The notes beneath the pieces were generated by a model. The model was not told the origin of the DNA. It saw only the letters and a program-made list of their open reading frames with translations, and did not search any database. Source: Lawsonibacter sp. (GTDB lineage Bacteria; Bacillota; Clostridia; Oscillospirales; Oscillospiraceae). From it: a DNA stretch of 39,484 bases. Below are positions 32,826 to 39,484 of the stretch, one piece after another; positions within the stretch are counted from its first letter, which is position 1, and each line of letters begins with the position of its first letter. The translations under genes and the position numbers were made by a program. The stretch is from positions 1 through 39,484 of the forward strand of contig JAAWNI010000003.1 of assembly GCA_022798855.1 (NCBI GenBank). The letters run 5' to 3'.

Positions 32826-32852
32826 TAATTTTCCAATTGACAGTGCCGATAT
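32826..32852 (+). promoter_or_regulatory. Sigma-28 (sigma-D)-like promoter upstream of cheA
   Basis: TAAT (32826-32829), 15 nt, then GCCGATAT (32845-32852), compared with the flagellar sigma consensus TAAA-N15-GCCGATAA. That is 3/4 and 7/8 matches at the exact spacing. It overlaps the sigma-A-like promoter below. Confidence 0.6.
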
Positions 32853-32864
32853 AACGAGTATGAT
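32837..32864 (+). promoter_or_regulatory. Sigma-A promoter candidate upstream of cheA
   Basis: TTGACA (32837-32842), a 16-nt spacer and TATGAT (32859-32864) match the vegetative consensus 6/6 and 5/6. The leader to the cheA ATG is about 75 nt. Confidence 0.7.
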
Positions 32865-32946
32865 TAGATAGTGGCGGGCGTACTATGCCTTCTGGGCCGG
32901 CCCCCGCCTCTATCCTTAAAACCAAATGAGAAAAGGTGGCGTTTTT

Positions 32947-35049
32947 ATGGGCGACAGCATCCTGGACATGTATCTGTATGAAACCAACACACTGCTGGAG
33001 CAGTTGGACGGAATTCTTCTTGCGGCAGAGGAGGCCGATACGTTCTCTGAGGACAGCGTCAACGAAATATTCCGCATCATGCACACCATCAAGGGCTCCT
33101 CCGCGATGATGGAGTTCAGTTCCCTGATGACAGTGGCCCACCGGATCGAGGATTTGTTCTTCCTGGTCCGTGAAAAGGGCATGGACGTGGTTCCCGAGCA
33201 GACCCGGCCCGATCTGTTTGACATGCTGTTCCAGGCCGTGGACTTTTTCCGCAGCGAAATTGAAAAAGTGGAAAACGGGGAACCCCTCTCTCAGTCTATC
33301 GACCACATCGTTGCTAAAATTAATAGCCTGATTGATAAAATTCAGGGCAATCCCTCCGCCCCCGCGGCCGAGGCCCCGGAAGAGGCCCCCGCCGCCCCCG
33401 AGGCTTCCGGGGAGGCCCCCAAGGCCGGCGTCAGCGCCGCCAACCCCGACTACCTTTTCGGCATCCACGTCTACTTTGACGAGGGCAGCGGAATGGAGAA
33501 CCTGCGGGCCTTTATGCTGGTCAACAGCGTGAAGGACTACTGCGCCGACTTCATCTCCTTCCCCGACAACGTGGAGGGCGACCCCACCACCTCCGACATC
33601 ATCGCCGACCAGGGCTTCCTGGTCTGGTTCCGCACCGCCGAGGACCGCAACGCCGCCATCCCCGCCGTGAAGAACGCCGGCTCCGTTCAGGAGTATCAGC
33701 CGGTGGACGCGGCCAAGCCCGCCCCCGCCACCCCCGCCGCCCCCTCCCCTGCGGAGGCCCCCAAGGCCGAGGCCCCGGCCCAGAGCGCGCCCAAGGCCGC
33801 CCAGGAGGCCCCCAAAGCCGCCGACGCCCCCTCTAAGCCCGCCGCCGGCGGCCAGCAGCACGCCAAGGAGAGCCTGATCAGCGTCAACCTGTCCAAGCTG
33901 GACCAGCTGCTGGCGGTGGTCAGCGAGATCGTCATTACCGAGTCCATGGTCACCTCCTCCCCCGACCTGAAGGGGATGCGGCTGGACAACTTCACCAAGT
34001 CCGCCCGTGAGCTGCGCAAGCTCACCGACGACCTTCAGGATGTGTCCATGTCCCTGCGCATGGTGCCCGTGTCCGGCACCTTCCAGAAGATGAACCGCAT
34101 CGTCCGCGACATGAGCAAGAAGCTGGGCAAGCGGGCCAAGCTCACCCTCATCGGCGAGGACACCGAGGTAGACAAGACCATCGTGGACGCCATCGGCGAC
34201 CCCATCATGCACATCGTCCGCAACTCCATGGACCACGGCCTGGAGGAGAAGGAGTCCGACCGGGTGGCCGTGGGCAAGGACCCGGTGGGCGAGGTGGTCC
34301 TCTCCGCCCGGCACACCGGCAGCGAGGTCATCATCGAGATCAAGGACGACGGCCAGGGCGTGGACACCCAGGCCGTGCTGAACAAGGCCATCCGCCAGGG
34401 CCTGGCCGCCCCCGACCACGAGTACAGCCAGAAGGAAATCCTCAACTTCCTGATGATGCCCGGCTTCTCCACCAACACCGAGGTCACCGAGTACTCCGGC
34501 CGCGGCGTGGGCATGGACGTGGTGAAGAAAAACGTGGCCGACGTGGGCGGCACCGTCTCCATCTCCAGCGAGTGGGGCAAAGGCATGACCACCACCTTGA
34601 AGATCCCCCTGACCATGGCCATCATGGACGGGATGGAGGTCTCGGTGGGCGACTCCATGTTCACCATCCCCATCAACTCCATCCAGTCCTCCCTGAAGGT
34701 GTCCGCCCAGGACGTCATCCACGACCCCGCCCAGGGAGAGATGGTCAAGATCCGCGACAACTTCTACCCCATCATCCGGGCCAAGGAGCTCTTCTGCATG
34801 GAGCAGGGCTGCGACAACATCGAGGACGGCATCCTCATGTGGGTGGAGTCCGGCGAGCACTCCTACTGTCTCTTCGTGGATGAGCTCATCGGCGAGCAGC
34901 AGATCGTGGTGAAGCCCCTGCCCAACTATATCAACAGCTTCGGCGTGAAGAACTACGGCATCAACGGCTGCAGCATCCTGGGCGACGGCAGCATCAGCAT
35001 CATTCTGGACGTCATCAACGTATACACCGCCGCCCACAGCACCTTTTGA
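32947..35049 (+). CDS. cheA: Chemotaxis histidine kinase CheA
   Basis: 700 residues with complete domains: HPt (P1) with phospho-acceptor H46 in IMHTIKGSS; an Ala/Pro-rich linker; the CheY-binding P2 (FGIHVYFDEGSGMENLRAFM); a second Ala/Pro linker; dimerisation P3 (LSKLDQLLAVVSEIVITES); HATPase P4 with IMHIVRNSMDHGLE, DDGQGVD and GRGVGMDVV; and the CheW-like P5 (FTIPINSIQSSLKVS). It phosphorylates CheY and CheB. ATG 32947 is chosen because AAAAGGTGG lies 7 nt upstream; the ATG at 32926 would precede this site. First gene of cheA-W-R-B. Confidence 0.97.
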   Translation: MGDSILDMYLYETNTLLEQLDGILLAAEEADTFSEDSVNEIFRIMHTIKGSSAMMEFSSLMTVAHRIEDLFFLVREKGMDVVPEQTRPDLFDMLFQAVDFFRSEIEKVENGEPLSQSIDHIVAKINSLIDKIQGNPSAPAAEAPEEAPAAPEASGEAPKAGVSAANPDYLFGIHVYFDEGSGMENLRAFMLVNSVKDYCADFISFPDNVEGDPTTSDIIADQGFLVWFRTAEDRNAAIPAVKNAGSVQEYQPVDAAKPAPATPAAPSPAEAPKAEAPAQSAPKAAQEAPKAADAPSKPAAGGQQHAKESLISVNLSKLDQLLAVVSEIVITESMVTSSPDLKGMRLDNFTKSARELRKLTDDLQDVSMSLRMVPVSGTFQKMNRIVRDMSKKLGKRAKLTLIGEDTEVDKTIVDAIGDPIMHIVRNSMDHGLEEKESDRVAVGKDPVGEVVLSARHTGSEVIIEIKDDGQGVDTQAVLNKAIRQGLAAPDHEYSQKEILNFLMMPGFSTNTEVTEYSGRGVGMDVVKKNVADVGGTVSISSEWGKGMTTTLKIPLTMAIMDGMEVSVGDSMFTIPINSIQSSLKVSAQDVIHDPAQGEMVKIRDNFYPIIRAKELFCMEQGCDNIEDGILMWVESGEHSYCLFVDELIGEQQIVVKPLPNYINSFGVKNYGINGCSILGDGSISIILDVINVYTAAHSTF

Positions 35050-35080
35050 TTTGGGCGATAAATGAAGGGAGAACTGAACT

Positions 35081-35557
35081 ATGCAGCAGACTGACGAAGT
35101 ATTGTTCGCAATGGAACAGGAGGACAACTACACCGATCAGCCCTCTGAAATACAGACTGAGATGTACCTGGTCTTCTCCTCCGCCAACCTGATGTACGGC
35201 ATCAAGGCCGAGCTGGTGAAGGACATCATCACCGACTACACCATCACCTACCTGCCCCAGGTGCCCAACTATGTCAAGGGCGTGATCAACCTGCGCGGCC
35301 AGATCATCCCCGTGGTGGACATCCGCCTGCGCCTGGGCAAGCCGGAGGAGAAAAATTTCTGCGGCATCGTGGTGGACGTGGACGGCAACATGGTGGGCAT
35401 CCTGGTGGACATGGTGGAGCAGATGGTGGATGTGCCCATAGGCTCCATCCTGCCCGTCCCCACCAGCCGGGGCCAGGCCATGGTGTCCGGCATGTGGACC
35501 CTGCCCGACGGCAACACCATGCTGGAGCTGGACTGCAACCTGCTGCTCCACAGCTGA
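35081..35557 (+). CDS. cheW: Chemotaxis coupling protein CheW
   Basis: 158 residues. An N-terminal acidic leader of about 25 residues precedes the CheW fold: YLVFSSANLMYGIKAELVKD, LPQVPNYVKGVINLRGQIIP, VVDIRLRLGKPEE, VGILVDMVEQMVDV. It bridges receptors and CheA P5. ATG 35081 follows AAGGGAGAA. It lies 31 nt after cheA on the same strand. All conserved parts are present. Confidence 0.96.
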   Translation: MQQTDEVLFAMEQEDNYTDQPSEIQTEMYLVFSSANLMYGIKAELVKDIITDYTITYLPQVPNYVKGVINLRGQIIPVVDIRLRLGKPEEKNFCGIVVDVDGNMVGILVDMVEQMVDVPIGSILPVPTSRGQAMVSGMWTLPDGNTMLELDCNLLLHS

Positions 35558-35642
35558 GCCGTCCGGCCCCGGGGGCGCCGCCCCCCGCCGCGGGCGCGGG
35601 CCCCGGCGATTAAATACCATGTCTGAGGGAGGGAACGCCGAG

Positions 35643-36449
35643 ATGATACAGCCCATCTCCGATGAAGATTTCCGGCGGCTTACCAGCTTTATCAAAAGCG
35701 AATACGGCATTACACTACAGGAAAAACGGCAGTTGGTCACCAGCCGATTGTCCTCTCTGCTGACGGAGCAGGGATACTCCAGCTTTTCCCAGTTCGTCAC
35801 CCAGCTCCTGAAGGAAAAGGACCCCCAGAAAATCGAGCAGGTGCTCAACCGCCTGACCACCAACTACACCTTTTTTATGCGGGAGACGGAGCACTTCGAC
35901 TTCTTCTCCAAGGTGATTTTGCCCGAGCTGGTGCGCAAATATCAGAGCAAGCGCTCCATCGCCATCTGGAGCGCCGGCTGCTCCAGCGGCGAGGAGCCCT
36001 ATAACCTGTCCATGTACATCAAGGACTACCTGGGGATGCAGGCCAACCAGTGGGACACCCGCATTCTGGCCACCGACATCTCCCAGAAGGCGCTGGCCAC
36101 CGCCAAAAAGGGCGTCTACGAGGTGCCCAACACCGTGCCCGATGCCTGGCGCAAGAAGTATTTCAAAAAAATCGAGGGCAGCCGCTACGCCGTCTCCCCC
36201 GAGATCCGCAACAACGTGATCTTCCAGACCTTCAACCTGATGGACCCCATCAAGTTCCGGACAAAATTCGACGTGATTTTCTGCCGCAACGTGATGATCT
36301 ACTTCGACCAGCCCACTAAGGACGCCCTGGTCCGCCGGTTCTACGACGCCACCGTCCCCGGCGGCTATCTGATGATCAGCCACTCAGAGAACCTCAGCAA
36401 GGACGCCCCCTACGTCACGGTGGCCCCCTCCACCTTCCAAAAAAAATGA
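35643..36449 (+). CDS. cheR: Chemotaxis protein methyltransferase CheR
   Basis: 268 residues. S-adenosylmethionine-dependent methylation of receptor glutamates. It has the N-terminal helical domain, then the SAM-binding IWSAGCSSGEEPYNLSM, ATDISQKALATAKKG, and FDVIFCRNVMIYFDQPTKD, ending in PGGYLMISHSENLS. The ATG at 35643 (MIQPISDEDF) is preferred because AGGGAGG lies about 11 nt upstream; an in-frame ATG at 35619 precedes that site. It lies between cheW and cheB. Confidence 0.95.
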   Translation: MIQPISDEDFRRLTSFIKSEYGITLQEKRQLVTSRLSSLLTEQGYSSFSQFVTQLLKEKDPQKIEQVLNRLTTNYTFFMRETEHFDFFSKVILPELVRKYQSKRSIAIWSAGCSSGEEPYNLSMYIKDYLGMQANQWDTRILATDISQKALATAKKGVYEVPNTVPDAWRKKYFKKIEGSRYAVSPEIRNNVIFQTFNLMDPIKFRTKFDVIFCRNVMIYFDQPTKDALVRRFYDATVPGGYLMISHSENLSKDAPYVTVAPSTFQKK

Positions 36450-36506
36450 TTCCAAGCCGCGGGCCGGGGTGACCTGTGACCACTTGTCAAAGGAGAGATT
36501 TCAACC

Positions 36507-37601
36507 ATGCCTACCCTGCCTTCCAACCGCAAAGTCCGCGTCCTTGTCGTAGACGACTCCATTTTGGCCCGCACCATGATCTCCAAGGGGCTGTCCACCT
36601 CCCCCCAGATCGAGGTGGTGGCCACCGCCTTCAACGCGAAGGACGCCATGGCCAAGGTGGAACAATTCAAGCCCGATGTGATCACCTCCGACGTGGAGAT
36701 GCCCGGCATGAGCGGAATCGACTTTTTAAAGCAGCTTCTGCCCATCCACCCCATCCCCGTCATCCTGGTGTCCTCCCTGGACCTGCGGGTGTTCGACGCC
36801 CTGTCCGCCGGCGCGGTGGACTTTGTGCGCAAGCCGGAGCCCGGCAAGAATGACGCCTTTATCCACGCCCTGATCGGCAAGGTTATCACCGCCAAGGGCG
36901 CCCACGTGCGCCCCCGGCCCGGCATCGCCACCCCGCCCGCCGCCCCCAAGGCCGGCGGACTGGTCCGCCCCGCCCCTGTGGGCGGCATGCCCGGTACGCC
37001 GCCCCTCCTGGGCAACCGCCCCATCCTGGACAATGTGATCATCGCCCTGGGCGCTTCCACCGGCGGAACGGAGGCCACCCTGGAGGTGATGAAGCGCCTG
37101 CCCGCCGACATCCCCGGCATGCTCATCGTCCAGCACATGCCCGTGGGCTTTACCCAGATGTACGCCGACCGGCTCAACCGCCTGTGTCAGATGGAGGTGC
37201 GGGAGGCCAAAAGCGGCGACGAGATCCACCGGGGCCTGGCCCTCCTCGCCCCCGCCGACTTCCAGATGCGGGTGGTCCGGATAGGCGCCAAATATACTGT
37301 CTCCTGCCTGCCCGGGGAGAAGGTCAGCGGCCACCGGCCCTCGGTGGACGCCATGTTTCTGTCCGTGGCGGAGCAGGCCAAGTGCAAGACCGTGGGCATC
37401 ATCATGACCGGCATGGGCCGGGACGGCGCCGACGGCCTTCTCCAGATGCGCAAGGCGGGGGCCTACACCATCGGCCAGGACAAGGAGTCCTGCGTGGTCT
37501 ACGGCATGCCCATGGAGGCCTACAACATCGGCGCTGTCCAGATCCAGGGCTCCTGCGAGGATATCGCCGGCATCCTGCTGCGCCACCTGCAAAAGCTGTA
37601 A
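36507..37601 (+). CDS. cheB: Chemotaxis response regulator methylesterase CheB
   Basis: 364 residues. The receiver domain has the acidic pair D16/D17 (LVVDDS), phosphorylation site D62 (SDVEMPGMSG) and K109 (FVRKP). A Pro/Gly-rich linker (135-172) precedes the esterase domain with catalytic S184 (LGASTGG), H210 (VQHMP) and D306 (TGMGRDGADG). It removes methyl groups from, and deamidates, receptors. ATG 36507 follows AAAGGAGAGA. It is the last cistron before terminators at 37611-37682. No cheY, cheC or cheD is found in the window. Confidence 0.97.
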   Translation: MPTLPSNRKVRVLVVDDSILARTMISKGLSTSPQIEVVATAFNAKDAMAKVEQFKPDVITSDVEMPGMSGIDFLKQLLPIHPIPVILVSSLDLRVFDALSAGAVDFVRKPEPGKNDAFIHALIGKVITAKGAHVRPRPGIATPPAAPKAGGLVRPAPVGGMPGTPPLLGNRPILDNVIIALGASTGGTEATLEVMKRLPADIPGMLIVQHMPVGFTQMYADRLNRLCQMEVREAKSGDEIHRGLALLAPADFQMRVVRIGAKYTVSCLPGEKVSGHRPSVDAMFLSVAEQAKCKTVGIIMTGMGRDGADGLLQMRKAGAYTIGQDKESCVVYGMPMEAYNIGAVQIQGSCEDIAGILLRHLQKL

Positions 37602-37610
37602 TGAAAAACC

Positions 37611-37625
37611 GGGGCCTTCGGCCCC
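37611..37625 (+). terminator. Short hairpin just after cheB
   Basis: GGGGCC-TTC-GGCCCC, 6 bp, beginning 10 nt past the cheB stop. The tail TTGCCCCTT is a poor U-run. It probably stabilises the mRNA end or acts together with the stronger hairpin at 37655. Confidence 0.45.
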
Positions 37626-37654
37626 TTGCCCCTTACATATCGTGGAAAGCCAAG

Positions 37655-37682
37655 GGCGGGAATCGAAAGGTTCCCGCCTTTT
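37655..37682 (+). terminator. Terminator of the che operon
   Basis: GGCGGGAA (37655-37662) and TTCCCGCC (37671-37678) pair around an 8-nt loop, then TTTT. This is a typical intrinsic terminator about 55 nt after cheB. Confidence 0.75.
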
Positions 37683-37691
37683 CAGTCTGTC

Positions 37692-37834
37692 AAAAAAGCC
37701 CCCCTCCTGGAGGGGGGTGGCACGGCGAAAGCCGTGACGGGGGGGAGTTTTGCGGAGAAAAGTTGTATAAAAACACTGTTTTACTCCCTCAGTCACCGCC
37801 TGCGGCGGTGCCAGCTCCCTCAAAGAGGGAGCCG
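37692..37834. repeat. Intergenic palindromic repeat, inverted pair
   Basis: Hairpins CCCCCCTCCTGGAGGGGGG and CACGGCGAAAGCCGTG are followed by a spacer, then the facing copy CACCGCCTGCGGCGGTG and GCTCCCTCAAAGAGGGAGC. It is the same type as 9031 and 20870. Together with three hairpins it occupies the 365-bp cheB-spoIIIAA spacer, with no gene. Confidence 0.65.
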
Positions 37835-37863
37835 ACAACAGCGTGTTTTTCAGCAAACCGCAC

Positions 37864-37894
37864 GGGCGGGAATCTGAGGATTCCCGCCCTTTTT
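37864..37894 (+). terminator. Strong intrinsic terminator upstream of spoIIIAA
   Basis: GGGCGGGAATC (37864-37874), loop TGAG, GATTCCCGCCC (37879-37889), then TTTTT. It is an 11-bp perfect stem with a sequence close to that at 37655, and shields the spoIIIA promoter from upstream reading. Confidence 0.9.
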
Positions 37895-37914
37895 CCTCCC
37901 CTCGAAAAACCCGG

Positions 37915-37943
37915 TCATATCCCCCGGCTTGTCCTCATAGAAT
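37915..37943 (+). promoter_or_regulatory. Sigma-E promoter of the spoIIIA operon
   Basis: TCATATC (37915-37921) and CATAGAAT (37936-37943) are separated by 14 nt. The Bacillus sigma-E consensus is KMATATT-N13-15-CATACAMT, so the matches are 6/7 and 7/8. spoIIIA is a known mother-cell sigma-E operon, which supports the call. Confidence 0.75.
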
Positions 37944-37966
37944 GGGACAAAGGCTGGTGAAGGACA

Positions 37967-38878
37967 ATGACACAAATGACATCTGTACAGGCCTGCCAAC
38001 AGGCCCTGGGGGTCCTGCCCCCCCGGCTGCGGCAGGAGGCCCTCGCCCTCCCCCAGGAGGCCCTGGCCCGGGCGGAGGAATTCCGTCTCCGGGCGGGCTG
38101 GCCCATGTCGGTGGTGCTCGGGGAGCGGGAGCGGTTTCTCAACGGCCCGCCGGTGGAGGGCGGAGAGCTGGAGCGGCTGGTGGAGATCGCCAGCCAGGCG
38201 TCCCTCCATGCGGTGCTGGACCAGCTCCGGCGGGGCTACCTCACCGTGGCCGGGGGGCACCGCCTGGGGCTGTGCGGCACCGCCGTCCTCCAGGGAGGGG
38301 GCATCCACGCCCTGCGCGGGTTCTCCTCTGCCAACCTCCGGGTGGCCCGGCAGGTGGAGGGGGCGGCCGCCCCGGTTTTGGACAGCCTGTGCCCCGGCGG
38401 GCGGCTGGCCAGCACGCTGATCCTGGCCCCCCCTGGCATGGGGAAGACCACCCTCCTCCGGGACCTGATCCGGCTGGTGTCCGAGGGGGAGGGGTGCGCC
38501 CCCCTGCGGGTGTCTCTGGCCGACGAGCGGGGGGAGGTGGCCGCCATGTACAACGGCAGGCCCCAGCTGGAGGTGGGCCGACGCACCGACGTGGTGGAGG
38601 GCTGCCCCAAGGCCCAGGGGCTGATGCTCCTCCTCCGGGGGATGAACCCCCAGGTGCTGGCGGTGGACGAGGTCACGGCCCCGGAGGACGTCCAGGCCCT
38701 GACCACGGCGGTGGGCTGCGGCGCCACCCTTCTGGCCACCGCCCACGGGAGCGAGCTGGCAGACCTGGAGCGCCGGCCGGTGTACCGCCCCCTGCTGAAG
38801 GAGGGGCTGTTTCGATTTCTGGTCCGCATCCGCCGGGAGGACGGCGGGCGCGTCTATACAGTGGAGGAGCTGAGGTAG
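37967..38878 (+). CDS. spoIIIAA: Stage III sporulation protein AA
   Basis: 303 residues. AAA-type ATPase related to secretion ATPases (GspE/VirB11), thought to drive the SpoIIIA-SpoIIQ channel joining mother cell and forespore. Walker A APPGMGKTT at 154-162, Walker B VLAVDE at 230-235, ADERGE at 185-190, and TAHG at about 258. ATG 37967 follows GAAGGAC; a second ATG at 37976 is less likely to be used. The next gene starts right at its stop codon. Confidence 0.95.
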   Translation: MTQMTSVQACQQALGVLPPRLRQEALALPQEALARAEEFRLRAGWPMSVVLGERERFLNGPPVEGGELERLVEIASQASLHAVLDQLRRGYLTVAGGHRLGLCGTAVLQGGGIHALRGFSSANLRVARQVEGAAAPVLDSLCPGGRLASTLILAPPGMGKTTLLRDLIRLVSEGEGCAPLRVSLADERGEVAAMYNGRPQLEVGRRTDVVEGCPKAQGLMLLLRGMNPQVLAVDEVTAPEDVQALTTAVGCGATLLATAHGSELADLERRPVYRPLLKEGLFRFLVRIRREDGGRVYTVEELR

Positions 38879-39388
38879 ATGATCCGTCTCATTGGCGCGG
38901 CCCTTGTGGCGGCAGGCGCGGGCTGGCTGGGCTTTCAGGCCGCCGGGAGCCTGCGCCGCCGGGTGGGGGCCATCCGGCAGATGGCCGAGGGGCTGTCCCT
39001 GCTGGAACGGGAGCTGGAGCTGAACGCCGCCCCCCTCCCCCAGCTGATGGCCCTGGGGGCCGCTCAGGGGGAGGGGCCGGCCAGGGAGCTGTTTCAGGGC
39101 TGCCTCCAGGGGCTGGACCGGCTGGACCGGGAGGACTTCCCCAGCCTCTGGCGGCGTCTGGCAGCCCAGCGCCAGGAGCTGGGCCCGGAGGGACAGGCCC
39201 TCCTCCTCCCCCTGGGCGGCGTCCTGGGCCGCTGCGCCGGCCAGCGGCAGCTGGAGCGGCTGTCCGCCGCCCGCCGGGCCCTGGAGGAGCTGGCCGGCCG
39301 CCTGGAGGAGGACAGCCGCCGCCAGGGCCGGGTGTATCAGGTCCTGGGCCTGTCCGGCGGGGCGTTTTTGGTGATTTTGCTGCTGTAA
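38879..39388 (+). CDS. spoIIIAB: Stage III sporulation protein AB
   Basis: 169 residues. Membrane-linked component of the SpoIIIA complex with a GspF-like cytoplasmic domain. A hydrophobic N-terminal segment (LIGAALVAAGAGWLGFQA), a charged helical middle (RQMAEGLSLLERELELNAAP, EDFPSLWRRLAAQRQELG) and a C-terminal hydrophobic end (VLGLSGGAFLVILLL) are visible, giving the usual size and layout. It is directly adjacent to spoIIIAA. A MITE-like element starts in its stop codon and separates it from the expected spoIIIAC outside the window. Confidence 0.93.
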   Translation: MIRLIGAALVAAGAGWLGFQAAGSLRRRVGAIRQMAEGLSLLERELELNAAPLPQLMALGAAQGEGPARELFQGCLQGLDRLDREDFPSLWRRLAAQRQELGPEGQALLLPLGGVLGRCAGQRQLERLSAARRALEELAGRLEEDSRRQGRVYQVLGLSGGAFLVILLL

Positions 39389-39484
39389 GAGCCTGTTTAA
39401 TATCTCAAGGTATGCCGAATGACAAGGAATTTTGCCGTCAGACAAGGCAAATTTTCGCAGGAATACTGGATGTATTGCAAGAAA
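39388..39484 (-). mobile_element. MITE-like element copy 3 (truncated by window end)
   Basis: It starts AGAGCCTGTTTAATATCTC, close to the copy 1 end (AGAACCTGTATTCACAATCTC). The core, in opposite orientation to copies 1 and 2, reads GGAATAC-TGGAT-GTATTGCAAGA at about 39460-39482. The stem AATAC/GTATT is at 39462-39476. The right end is outside the window. Confidence 0.6.

Noticed and set aside
32734..35127. A 797-codon frame opposite cheA
   Set aside because: Antisense shadow of a complete CheA with all its motifs; the product is Gly/Val/Leu/His-biased.

Overview
The window is about 39.5 kb of very GC-rich chromosomal DNA from an anaerobic Firmicute. It encodes spore-formation proteins (SpoIIIAA, SpoIIIAB), chemotaxis and flagellar-type proteins, S-layer-homology (SLH) surface proteins and a two-subunit GlgC/GlgD glycogen pathway. 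Together with the GC content and intergenic palindromes, this suggests a motile, spore-forming member of the Oscillospiraceae (Oscillibacter, Intestinimonas or Flavonifractor type). The taxonomy is inference.

Layout. (1) 1-5550, minus strand: a glycogen operon glgB-glgC-glgD-glgA behind a near-consensus sigma-A promoter. GlgB carries an unusual Lys/Ala/Pro-rich C-terminal tail, and glgA runs off the window. (2) 5770-6918, minus: a secreted D-Ala-D-Ala carboxypeptidase. (3) 7312-20822, plus: an 18-gene PBSX/Xkd-like cluster for a contractile-tailed particle. It holds a short TerS-like protein, large terminase, portal, protease, capsid, connectors, sheath, tube, chaperone, LysM protein, hub, spike and baseplate. 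Every frame is open, but there is no integrase, repressor, replication, lysis or tail-fibre gene, and a 203-residue Pro-rich protein sits where the tape measure belongs. Five of its gene junctions are interrupted by palindromic or MITE-like elements. (4) 21145-30347, minus: two giant SLH proteins, one with six tandem copies of a domain of about 113 residues. (5) 30422-32777, minus: a PilZ c-di-GMP receptor, a stand-alone FlhB-C (YlqH-like) protein and a FliK/YlqG-like protein. (6) 32947-37601, plus: cheA-cheW-cheR-cheB behind overlapping sigma-28-like and sigma-A promoters. (7) 37967-39388, plus: spoIIIAA-spoIIIAB behind a well-matched sigma-E promoter, then a third MITE-like element cut by the window end.

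How the genes work together: GlgC/GlgD make ADP-glucose, GlgA polymerises it and GlgB branches it. CheA/W/R/B form a chemosensory core, and the neighbouring PilZ and YlqG/YlqH proteins suggest a motility-regulation island. The SLH proteins lie downstream of these on the same strand with short gaps and might be co-transcribed.

The most interesting candidate is the head-and-tail cluster. Its gene content resembles a gene transfer agent or domesticated PBSX-type particle. Second is a MITE-like family whose three copies conserve a small stem-loop with a compensatory base-pair change.
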